Below the pieces are notes generated by a model. It had not been told where the DNA came from. It ran no database searches and worked only from the letters and a program-made list of their open reading frames with translations. A program made the position numbers and the translations under genes. Below, one piece after another: positions 1 through 5,410 of a DNA stretch of 5,968 nt; positions within the stretch are counted from its first letter, which is position 1; each line of letters starts with the position of its first letter. The DNA is from RGIG1959 sp045540655 (GTDB lineage: Bacteria > Bacillota > Clostridia > Oscillospirales > Acutalibacteraceae): the NCBI GenBank assembly GCA_045540655.1, contig JAZQHP010000086.1:1-5968 (forward strand), given 5' to 3'.

Positions 1-1071
1 TGTGGTCAGAATCGTGGTCTGCGGCGGCAGATCGGTGGTCGTGGTCTGCGGCGCGGTTGTCGAGTCGCAACCGATGCTCACGGTGGTCGTCCACGGCAGG
101 GTGGTGTTGGTTGTGCCGTCGGGACCCGTCAGGATGATGGTAGAGGTGGTGGTGGTCGGACGGGTGCCAACCTGAATATCGCAAGGATCGCCGCACACAT
201 CACAAAGTCCGTCCCAATCGTGATCCAAACATCCTTTAGCGGTGGTAGTGGTGGTGGGCAGGGTGGTTACGGTGGTCACGGTGGTGCTGTCCCACGGGAA
301 GGACGGCTTTGTCGTGGTCTGGATGTCAGGGATCGGTTCGTCGCATACGGCGCTGTTCGACAGTGCAATGTGACCGACCGAGATGGAACCGGCGGCCCGC
401 AGATAAAACATCACATTCCACAGATCATAGGTAGCGGGGGTGCGATTGTTCATGGCGGCATAGTGCGCGGTCAGATCGATCACCATACGGTAACCGCCGG
501 CCGGGATGACGTAGTCGGTGCCGGCGACGGCCGCAAACCATTCCGCCGTGGCGTCGACATCGTCCAGCGTCGGATCCATGAGGCGAATATCAAACGGCAT
601 ATTGGTGCGCACCGTCAAATGCAGGTAACGTGCAGTTGAAGCGTCCCACGGGCCGTGGTTGGTCGGAGCGATATACATCCACGCACCGTCGTTAGTGTAG
701 CAATCCGCACACATACCGTATTCCTCCGTGGGATAGGCCAGTACGGAGATGGTGTTGTAGGCGTTGACCTCTGCTTCGGTCAGCAGATCCACTTCGCCGT
801 CCACAGGAATCGGGGCAGCGGTCGTGGTGGTCACGGTGGGCGCGGGTGTGGAGTCGCACACCCATGTGGTTGCGGTCGTAGTCGACGGCCGGGTGGAGGT
901 GTAATCGGGGTTGATGCCGTCGGGACCTGTCAGCACCCAGGTGGTGGACGTGGTGGTCAGCGGCATGGTGGTGGTCGGTGTGGTTTGCGCGGTGACGCCG
1001 ACGACGGTGGGAATCATCAGCATGGACAAGAGCAACAGCACCGAAAGCATGAGCGAGAGTTTGCGAGTCAT
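1..1071 (-). CDS. Secreted Thr-rich surface protein, 3' end beyond window (partial)
   Basis: This open frame starts at ATG 1071-1069 and has 357 codons with no stop before the left edge, so the C-terminus is missing. The start is supported by AAGGAGGG 8 nt upstream and a promoter at 1119-1147. Residues 1-28 form a signal peptide: TRK, a Leu-rich core, and likely cleavage after VTA before Q29. Residues 30-84 are a Thr/Pro linker (about 24 Thr in 55). Residues about 90-245 are non-repetitive, with Trp/Tyr and alternating hydrophobics, and end in FYLRAAGSISVGHIALSN. That ending resembles the last strands of jelly-roll carbohydrate-binding-like domains, but this is inference. A second Thr linker (252-279) follows, then a Cys/Asp motif (281-297), then a third Thr linker (303-357) that repeats the first. 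Nine Cys are visible, which fits disulfides or metal sites outside the cell. I do not recognise the family. A cell-wall or extracellular polysaccharide-binding role is plausible. No anchor, dockerin or catalytic domain is visible in this part. Confidence 0.85.
   Translation of the reverse strand, partial: MTRKLSLMLSVLLLLSMLMIPTVVGVTAQTTPTTTMPLTTTSTTWVLTGPDGINPDYTSTRPSTTTATTWVCDSTPAPTVTTTTAAPIPVDGEVDLLTEAEVNAYNTISVLAYPTEEYGMCADCYTNDGAWMYIAPTNHGPWDASTARYLHLTVRTNMPFDIRLMDPTLDDVDATAEWFAAVAGTDYVIPAGGYRMVIDLTAHYAAMNNRTPATYDLWNVMFYLRAAGSISVGHIALSNSAVCDEPIPDIQTTTKPSFPWDSTTVTTVTTLPTTTTTAKGCLDHDWDGLCDVCGDPCDIQVGTRPTTTTSTIILTGPDGTTNTTLPWTTTVSIGCDSTTAPQTTTTDLPPQTTILTT
34..159 (-). repeat. Thr-rich linker module, copy 2 (LTGPDG...CDST)
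   Basis: Residues 305-346 of the secreted protein run from a Thr block through LTGPDG (314-319), a second Thr block and CDST (335-338) to a closing TTTT. The same order of elements appears in copy 1 at 820-963. LTGPDG is encoded by nearly identical DNA in both copies (115-132 and 916-933, two mismatches in 18 bases). The distance from LTGPDG to CDST is 21 residues here and 25 in copy 1, so the copies differ by about four residues. An internal duplication is the simplest explanation. Confidence 0.7.
181..231 (-). other. Four-Cys, Asp-rich motif in the secreted protein
   Basis: Residues 281-297 have the pattern C-x8-C-x2-C-x3-C (C281, C290, C293, C297). They contain D283, D285, D287, G288 and D291, spaced like the DxDxDGxxxD of an EF-hand or dockerin-type calcium loop. 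HxDxxxDGxCDxCG-like motifs are, from general knowledge, frequent in secreted Firmicutes proteins. Calcium binding, disulfide-stapled structure or zinc binding are all possible. The sequence alone does not decide between them. Confidence 0.55.
337..801 (-). other. Putative folded (beta-sandwich-like) domain of the secreted protein
   Basis: Residues about 91-245 are low in Thr runs and have ordinary composition. Stretches such as YLHLTVRTNMPFDIRLM and GGYRMVIDLTAHY alternate polar and hydrophobic residues as beta strands do. The segment carries a CxxC pair (C121, C124) and C243, and is flanked by Thr-rich linkers on both sides. The layout is linker, domain, linker, as in modular extracellular proteins. 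Assignment to a carbohydrate-binding-like fold is a guess from the pattern of the last strands. Confidence 0.45.
820..963 (-). repeat. Thr-rich linker module, copy 1 (LTGPDG...CDST)
   Basis: Residues 37-84 of the secreted protein hold LTGPDG (47-52) and CDST (72-75) between Thr blocks, the same arrangement as copy 2 at 34-159. Within this copy a shorter unit, TTT(S/A)TTWV, occurs twice, at residues 39-46 and 64-71, exactly 25 residues apart. The region was therefore probably built by nested duplication. Confidence 0.7.
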
Positions 1072-1079
1072 AAGAGATT

Positions 1080-1087
1080 CCCTCCTT
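1080..1087 (-). promoter_or_regulatory. Ribosome binding site of the secreted-protein gene
   Basis: AAGGAGGG on the minus strand lies 8 nt before ATG 1071. It is a near-perfect anti-16S match and fixes the start of the long, otherwise unbounded frame. It argues against the ATG at 1114 in another frame, which has no such site. Confidence 0.85.
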
Positions 1088-1118
1088 TTTAAACGGTCGG
1101 GCAAAGCCTTTCATCTAC

Positions 1119-1147
1119 AGTATACCGCAAATATGCCGCATTTGCAA
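1119..1147 (-). promoter_or_regulatory. Sigma-A-type promoter for the secreted-protein gene
   Basis: On the minus strand, the -35 box is TTGCAA (1147-1142, 4 of 6 matches to TTGACA). A 17-bp spacer follows, then the -10 box TATACT (1124-1119, 5 of 6 matches to TATAAT). Transcription would start near 1112, giving a leader of about 40 nt with the Shine-Dalgarno site at 1080-1087. The region is also AT-rich compared with its surroundings. The promoter gives the secreted protein its own transcription separate from the upstream housekeeping genes. Confidence 0.72.
1127..1145. promoter_or_regulatory. Imperfect palindrome overlapping the promoter (possible operator)
   Basis: GCAAAT (1127-1132) and ATTTGC (1140-1145) are perfect 6-bp inverted arms around a 7-base centre. 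The inner bases extend the symmetry (ATGC-G-GCAT on the minus strand) if a 2-base insertion is allowed. The element fills the promoter spacer and part of the -35 box, where a repressor could block RNA polymerase. The binding protein is unknown and a short palindrome can arise by chance. Confidence 0.35.
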
Positions 1148-1161
1148 GAGGGCGGGTGCAA

Positions 1162-1560
1162 TTATTGCCCGCGTGCGGCGGCTTTTTCGAGAAAACGGTC
1201 GCCTTTGACGCTGACGCGGGTGTGGGTGCCCTCACCGATGACGCCGACGTTGTCAAACGCGCGCACGTCAAAGGAAAAGACGCGTCCGTCCGCGGCGGTC
1301 AGTGTGGCTTCGGCGGTCACGGTAGCACCGCCGAGTGTGGGGGCGGTGTGGGAGACGGACAGCTGTGTGCCGACCGAGGTGATGCCTTCGCCGAGCGTCG
1401 GCGCGATGAGCGCGGCGGCGGCCTGTTCCATCAGTGCCGCCATGCGCGGGGTGGCGAGTACGGGCAGATCACCGCTGCCGACGGACAGCGCAAAGTCGGT
1501 CGGGGTCACGGTGATGGTAACGGCATGGGTGGTGCCGATAAGGGTGGTATAGTCGGTCAT
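1162..1560 (-). CDS. FlK-like hotdog-fold acyl-CoA thioesterase
   Basis: The product has 132 aa, close to the 139 aa of fluoroacetyl-CoA thioesterase FlK. It would hydrolyse an acyl-CoA thioester in the cytoplasm. From memory of Streptomyces cattleya FlK, its Thr42-Glu50-His76 triad aligns at a constant offset of 5 with T37 (LATPRM), E45 (LMEQAA) and H71 (VSHTAP). The family signatures SVGT (62-65) and GEGTHTR (109-115) are also present. The Phe gate of FlK (F33, F36) is not conserved, since the aligned positions are G28 and D31. Fluoroacetyl-CoA is therefore unlikely and the substrate is unknown. The start ATG overlaps the hflX stop as ATGA (1557-1560), with AAGGAGG 9 nt upstream inside hflX, so translation is probably coupled to hflX. 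An in-frame upstream ATG at 1710 exists but would read through hflX in another frame as Arg-rich sequence, so it is rejected. Confidence 0.88.
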   Translation of the reverse strand: MTDYTTLIGTTHAVTITVTPTDFALSVGSGDLPVLATPRMAALMEQAAAALIAPTLGEGITSVGTQLSVSHTAPTLGGATVTAEATLTAADGRVFSFDVRAFDNVGVIGEGTHTRVSVKGDRFLEKAAARGQ

Positions 1561-2828
1561 GTGCAGGATCCTCCTTCGCAGAGATAGGGTGCGGTCAGGT
1601 CGAGAAGCGGCGCGCCGAGGGTGACGGTCATGCGCAATCCTTCGGGCACGTATTCTTCGTATTCCACGGCGCCGTCCTTGCGGCAACGCTCGGCGAGCGC
1701 GCCTTCGCAAAACGGGAACAGCAGTTCCACGCGGCGGCGGTCGGGCGGGAGCGCATCGGCGATGCCTTGCAACAGCGCCTCAATGCCCCAGCCGTGCAGG
1801 GCGCTGATATAAAAAGCGGTTGGCGACGGCGGATGCGGAGTGTCCGATACGGTGTCCCACTTGTTGAGCACCGACAGGATCGGACGGTCGGTGCAACCGA
1901 GCTCCGTCAGCAGGGCGCGGGATACCTCCAGATGCTCGTCCGATTCGGGACTGCCTGCGTCGCACAGATTGAGGATCACGTCCGCTTCGACGGCTTCCTC
2001 CAGCGTCGAGCGGAACGCGTTGACCAGATGGTGCGGCAGGCGGCGCACAAAGCCGACCGTGTCGATGAACAGCACGGTCTGTCCGTCGGGGAGCTTGAGC
2101 GCCCGCGCGGTGGTGTCGAGCGTCGCAAACAGGCGGTTTTCCGCGAGAACGCCGGCGTTGGTGAGCCGATTGAGCAGGGTGGATTTGCCCGCGTTCGTGT
2201 AGCCCACGAGCGCCACCGTGCGCACGCCGTCCTTGCGGCGGCGGGAACGCAGTCCCTCGCGGTGGCGGGTGACCTGCTCGAGCTGTTCCTTCAGCGCGGC
2301 GATGCGGCGACGGATATGCCGCCGATCGGATTCCAGCTTGGTTTCACCGGGACCTCTCGTGCCGATGCCGCCGCCCAGACGCGACAGCGAGGTGCCCTGA
2401 CCGCTCAGACGCGGCAGGCGGTATTGCAGCTGAGCAAGCTCCACCTGCAACCGTCCTTCCGACGAGCGGGCGCGGGCGGCGAAAATATCGAGGATGAGCA
2501 TAGTGCGGTCGATGACGCGGCAGGGGAGCGCATCCTCCAGGTTGCGTTGTTGGGTGGGGGACAGCCCGCAGTCAAAGATGACCAGCTCGGCTTCCTGCGC
2601 TTCGCACAGCTCGGCGAGCTCCAGCACGCGACCGCTGCCGAGATAGGTCGCTTTGGTGGGCGCTTCGCGCTTTTGCACCAGCACGGCGATCGTCTCCGCA
2701 CCTGCGGTGTCGGCAAGCTCGCGCAGTTCGTCCAGCGCGCTGTCCATATCGTATTCGCCGCTGTCGAGCGCCACCAATACGGCGCGCTCGGGGCGTTCTT
2801 CTTCTACAATGGTGTGAAGGGTGGTCAC
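1557..2828 (-). CDS. hflX: GTPase HflX, ribosome-splitting/rescue factor
   Basis: HflX is a ribosome-associated GTPase that binds the 50S subunit and splits stalled or hibernating 70S ribosomes under stress. The protein is 423 aa, a usual length. Residues about 15-110 form the HflX N-terminal domain (ATYLGSGRV; VIFDCGLSPTQQRNLED). A helical linker follows with the hallmark GIGTRGPGETKLESDRR (154-170). The G domain shows G1 GYTNAGKS (209-216), switch I FATLDTTAR (234-242), G3 DTVGF (256-260), G4 NKWD (322-325) and G5 SAL (342-344). The C-terminal part (about 365-410) fits the family and ends in a short Cys-containing tail (CEGGSCT). The start codon is GTG (2828-2826). No ATG fits, and AAAGGA (2839-2844) lies 10 nt upstream. 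It begins 17 bp after the polA stop and overlaps the thioesterase gene by 4 bp, consistent with one operon. Confidence 0.95.
   Translation of the reverse strand: MTTLHTIVEEERPERAVLVALDSGEYDMDSALDELRELADTAGAETIAVLVQKREAPTKATYLGSGRVLELAELCEAQEAELVIFDCGLSPTQQRNLEDALPCRVIDRTMLILDIFAARARSSEGRLQVELAQLQYRLPRLSGQGTSLSRLGGGIGTRGPGETKLESDRRHIRRRIAALKEQLEQVTRHREGLRSRRRKDGVRTVALVGYTNAGKSTLLNRLTNAGVLAENRLFATLDTTARALKLPDGQTVLFIDTVGFVRRLPHHLVNAFRSTLEEAVEADVILNLCDAGSPESDEHLEVSRALLTELGCTDRPILSVLNKWDTVSDTPHPPSPTAFYISALHGWGIEALLQGIADALPPDRRRVELLFPFCEGALAERCRKDGAVEYEEYVPEGLRMTVTLGAPLLDLTAPYLCEGGSCT
1570..1576 (-). promoter_or_regulatory. Ribosome binding site of the thioesterase gene inside hflX
   Basis: AAGGAGG sits 9 nt before ATG 1560, within the last codons of hflX. 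It decides the start at 1560 over the in-frame ATG at 1710 and supports re-initiation at the ATGA overlap. Confidence 0.8.
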
Positions 2829-2838
2829 AACAGGATCG

Positions 2839-2844
2839 TCCTTT
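2839..2844 (-). promoter_or_regulatory. Ribosome binding site supporting the GTG start of hflX
   Basis: AAAGGA in the 17-bp polA-hflX gap lies 10 nt before GTG 2828. It is weaker than the sites of the neighbouring genes. With the GTG start this may lower hflX translation relative to polA and the thioesterase. Confidence 0.65.
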
Positions 2845-2845
2845 C

Positions 2846-5374
2846 TTATTCCTTCGCGTCGTACCAGGTCACGCCGCTTTGCACATCGGCGGTGAGCGTG
2901 ACAGCCAGCTGGACGGCGTGTTCCATTTCGTCCTTGAGCAACACGGCGACGCGCGCGGCTTCCTCAACAGGGGCTTCGACCATCAGTTCGTCGTGCACCT
3001 GCAGGATCAGCTTTGCCTGCAAGCCTTCTTCCTGCAACCGACGGTAGACGCGGATCATCGCGATTTTGATGATATCGGCGGCGGGGCCCTGAATGGGCAT
3101 GTTGCGGGCGACCCGTTCACCGAAGGAACGCGTGATGGCGTTGCCCGCGTGGAGCTCGGGGAGCGGGCGGCGGCGTCCGAATAACGTTCTGGCGTAGCCG
3201 CAGTCCTTGGCGTCGGCAATCAGGCGGTCCATAAACCGCGCGACCCCTTCATAATGATGCAGATAGCCGTCGATGTAGGCTTTGGCTTCGCGGTAAGATA
3301 CGCCGATGTCCTCTGACAGCGAGTGTGCGCCGATGCCGTAGACGATGCCGAAGTTGACCGCTTTGGCGGCGGAGCGCATCTGGGGTGTGACGAGCTCAAG
3401 CGGCATGCCGAACACCTGCGACGCGGTGATGCGGTGGATATCCTCGCCGCTGTTGAAGCCGTCGATCATGGCGGCATCCTCTGCCATGCAGGCGAGCACG
3501 CGCAGTTCGATCTGGGAATAGTCTGCATCCACCAGCACACAGCCCTCCTTCGCCCGCAAAAAGCGGCGAAGTTCGCGTCCTTCGGGCTGACGCACGGGAA
3601 TGTTCTGCAGATTCGGATCGGCACTGCTGATGCGTCCCGTGCGGGTTTCGGTCTGGTTGAAGGTCGAGCGGATGCGCCCGTCTTCCTGAATGGCGGCGCT
3701 CAGTCCGTCGCAATAGGTGGATTTCAGCTTCGCCAGCGTGCGGTAGCGGAGCAACATATCGACGGCGGGATGCACGGTGCGCAGTTTTTCCAGTACATCG
3801 GCGTTGGTGGAATAGCCGCTTTTGGTTTTTTTGCCGTGCGGCAGTCCGAGGTCTTCAAACAGCGCCACGGCGAGCTGTTTGGGGGAATTGAGATTGAAGG
3901 CGTAGCCGACCTCGTCATACACGCCCTGTTGCAGGCGGTCGATTTCGGCTTGCAGGGTCGCGCCGTAGGCGAGCAGACCGTCCTTGTCCGCCGCCACGCC
4001 GCGCCGCTCCATGTCGGCGAGCACCAGAGCGAGCGGCAGTTCGATATCCTGCAACAGCGCCCATTGATCGGCGTCGGCTTGCAGGGTCTGACCGAGTGTA
4101 TCGGCGAGCGCGCCGAACCAACACTCGGGGGTGTCGGTTTCACCGCACACGCCGTATTCCGTCAGCAGGCGGGGCAATGCATATTCCGAGGAAAGCGGAT
4201 TGAGAAGATAGGCGGCAAGCGCCGTATCCATCACAAAGCCGGCAGGGGTGATGGCCTGCGCGAGCAGGAGTTTGAACAGCTGCTTGCTGTCGTGGGTGCG
4301 CTTGTCGACGGATGCATCCTCCAGCACCGCCGTCAGGGCGGAAGGATCGCATCCGCGCGTCAGCCGCGTTCCGCGCCCGACACACAGTGTGTCGCCGCAC
4401 AGCAACAGGTCGATGGGACCGGGCTCGGCGAGTACACAGTCCAACGTGGTTTCTTCGCGGCATATCGCCGACGGCGTGTCGGCGGTCGGGGCGGCTTCTA
4501 CCGTGGCACATAACCCCAGCTTATCAAGCATTTTGAAAAATTCCAGATCGGTCAGCAGGCGCGACAGCGCCGCGTCCTGACGTTCGCGCAGGCGATAGGA
4601 TTCGATCGCCGTGTCGATGGGCGCTTCGCGGCAGATAGTGCCCAGTTTGCGGCTTAAATAGGCGCTGTCCTTGCCCGCGATCAGCTTCTGACGCAGGCTG
4701 TCCCGCATCGGCGCGTCCTCCACGGCGGCATACAACGCGTCGAGGGAGCCGTATTCATGCAGAAGCGACAGGGCGGTCTTTTCACCGACACCCGGCACGC
4801 CGGGGATGTGGTCGGAGGTGTCGCCCATCAACGCTTTCAGGTCAATCAACTGCGCGGGGGTGAGTCCGTATTTTTCCTCGATGGCGGCACAGTCCATGCG
4901 GGCGGTATCGGGTTGTCCCATTTTCGTGGAAGCGAGAAGTACATGGGTCGTATTACTGACCAGCTGCAGCGAGTCGCGGTCTCCTGTCGCCAGATAGCAG
5001 GGCATACCCGCCTGTTCGGCGGCGGCGGACAGTGTGCCGAGGATATCGTCCGCTTCGTAGCCTTCCTTGGTGACGACCGTCACGCCGAGCAGGGTGAGCA
5101 GCTCCTTCACGACGGGCATCTGCTCGCGCAGTTCCTCGGGCATCGGCTTTCGTCCCGCTTTGTATTCATCGTACATACGGTGACGGAAGGTCGGCGCGTG
5201 CACATCAAATGCCGCCGCCGCATGGGTTGCGGCGGTCAGCTCCTGTAAACGGAAATAGATATTCAAAAAGCCGAACACGGCGTTGGTGTAGCGACCGTCC
5301 TTGGTGGTCAGCGCCTTGACACCGTAAAACGCGCGGTTCACAATGCTGTTTCCGTCTAAAATCAAAAATGACAT
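2846..5374 (-). CDS. polA: DNA polymerase I
   Basis: Pol I fills repair gaps and removes Okazaki primers. At 842 aa it is somewhat shorter than the B. subtilis enzyme (about 880). The 5' nuclease domain (1 to about 290) keeps its metal ligands: D7 (LILDGNS), D57, E108-D109-D110 (EADDILG), D132/D134 (TGDRDSLQL) and D185/D188, followed by the helix-hairpin-helix GVPGVGEKTA. The middle domain (about 300-450) resembles the 3'-5' exonuclease but lacks the motif I DxE and motif III YxxxD. Only a motif II-like D383 remains, so proofreading is presumably absent, as in other Gram-positive Pol I. The polymerase domain has motif A VDADYSQIELR (D618), the O helix R667-K671-F675-Y679 and motif C QVHDE (D795, E796). 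The ATG at 5374 has AAGGAG 8 nt upstream. The gene follows rsmA by 36 bp and precedes hflX by 17 bp. Confidence 0.97.
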   Translation of the reverse strand: MSFLILDGNSIVNRAFYGVKALTTKDGRYTNAVFGFLNIYFRLQELTAATHAAAAFDVHAPTFRHRMYDEYKAGRKPMPEELREQMPVVKELLTLLGVTVVTKEGYEADDILGTLSAAAEQAGMPCYLATGDRDSLQLVSNTTHVLLASTKMGQPDTARMDCAAIEEKYGLTPAQLIDLKALMGDTSDHIPGVPGVGEKTALSLLHEYGSLDALYAAVEDAPMRDSLRQKLIAGKDSAYLSRKLGTICREAPIDTAIESYRLRERQDAALSRLLTDLEFFKMLDKLGLCATVEAAPTADTPSAICREETTLDCVLAEPGPIDLLLCGDTLCVGRGTRLTRGCDPSALTAVLEDASVDKRTHDSKQLFKLLLAQAITPAGFVMDTALAAYLLNPLSSEYALPRLLTEYGVCGETDTPECWFGALADTLGQTLQADADQWALLQDIELPLALVLADMERRGVAADKDGLLAYGATLQAEIDRLQQGVYDEVGYAFNLNSPKQLAVALFEDLGLPHGKKTKSGYSTNADVLEKLRTVHPAVDMLLRYRTLAKLKSTYCDGLSAAIQEDGRIRSTFNQTETRTGRISSADPNLQNIPVRQPEGRELRRFLRAKEGCVLVDADYSQIELRVLACMAEDAAMIDGFNSGEDIHRITASQVFGMPLELVTPQMRSAAKAVNFGIVYGIGAHSLSEDIGVSYREAKAYIDGYLHHYEGVARFMDRLIADAKDCGYARTLFGRRRPLPELHAGNAITRSFGERVARNMPIQGPAADIIKIAMIRVYRRLQEEGLQAKLILQVHDELMVEAPVEEAARVAVLLKDEMEHAVQLAVTLTADVQSGVTWYDAKE
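4025..4477 (-). other. Degenerate 3'-5' exonuclease domain of Pol I
   Basis: This covers residues about 300-450 of polA. The E. coli proofreading ligands D355/E357 and Y497/D501 have no visible counterparts: the aligned first strand reads IDLLLCGDTLCVG, and the last helix reads ADADQWALLQDIELP. Structural landmarks remain, such as the KRTHDSKQL segment and MDTALAAYLLNP with D383. The fold is probably kept as a scaffold without catalysis. Confidence 0.8.
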
Positions 5375-5382
5375 GATGGTGA

Positions 5383-5388
5383 CTCCTT
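5383..5388 (-). promoter_or_regulatory. Ribosome binding site of polA
   Basis: AAGGAG lies 8 nt before ATG 5374 in the 36-bp rsmA-polA gap. No promoter or hairpin is evident in that gap, so polA is probably transcribed from upstream of rsmA or from inside it. Confidence 0.8.
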
Positions 5389-5410
5389 GTTGATGATCTG
5401 TTTACCGCTT

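Noticed and set aside
692..1114. Minus-strand frame beginning ATGAAAGGC at 1114, His-rich
   Set aside because: It is an out-of-frame reading of the Thr-rich secreted protein (ACC runs read as CAC). It lacks a ribosome site, and the frame from 1071 has a signal peptide and AAGGAGGG.
1152..1172. Hairpin GCGGG...CCCGC around the thioesterase stop codon as a terminator
   Set aside because: The stem is bulged (5 plus 3 pairs), contains the stop codon in its loop region and is followed by CCTCTTGC rather than a run of T. Read-through into the secreted-protein gene is therefore possible.
1561..1710. 50-residue N-terminal extension of the thioesterase from an in-frame ATG at 1710
   Set aside because: The extension is Arg-rich shadow sequence of the hflX 3' end. 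The start at 1560 has an ideal ribosome site and matches family length.
1767..3047. Long plus-strand open frame (426 codons) opposite hflX and the end of polA
   Set aside because: It is antisense to well-supported genes with complete motifs. Its composition (Arg, Gln, Gly, Ala rich) is that of a GC-rich shadow frame and no domain is recognisable.
3323..4513. Long plus-strand open frame (396 codons) opposite polA
   Set aside because: It is a shadow of the polA coding strand caused by high GC at third positions, with no recognisable protein features.
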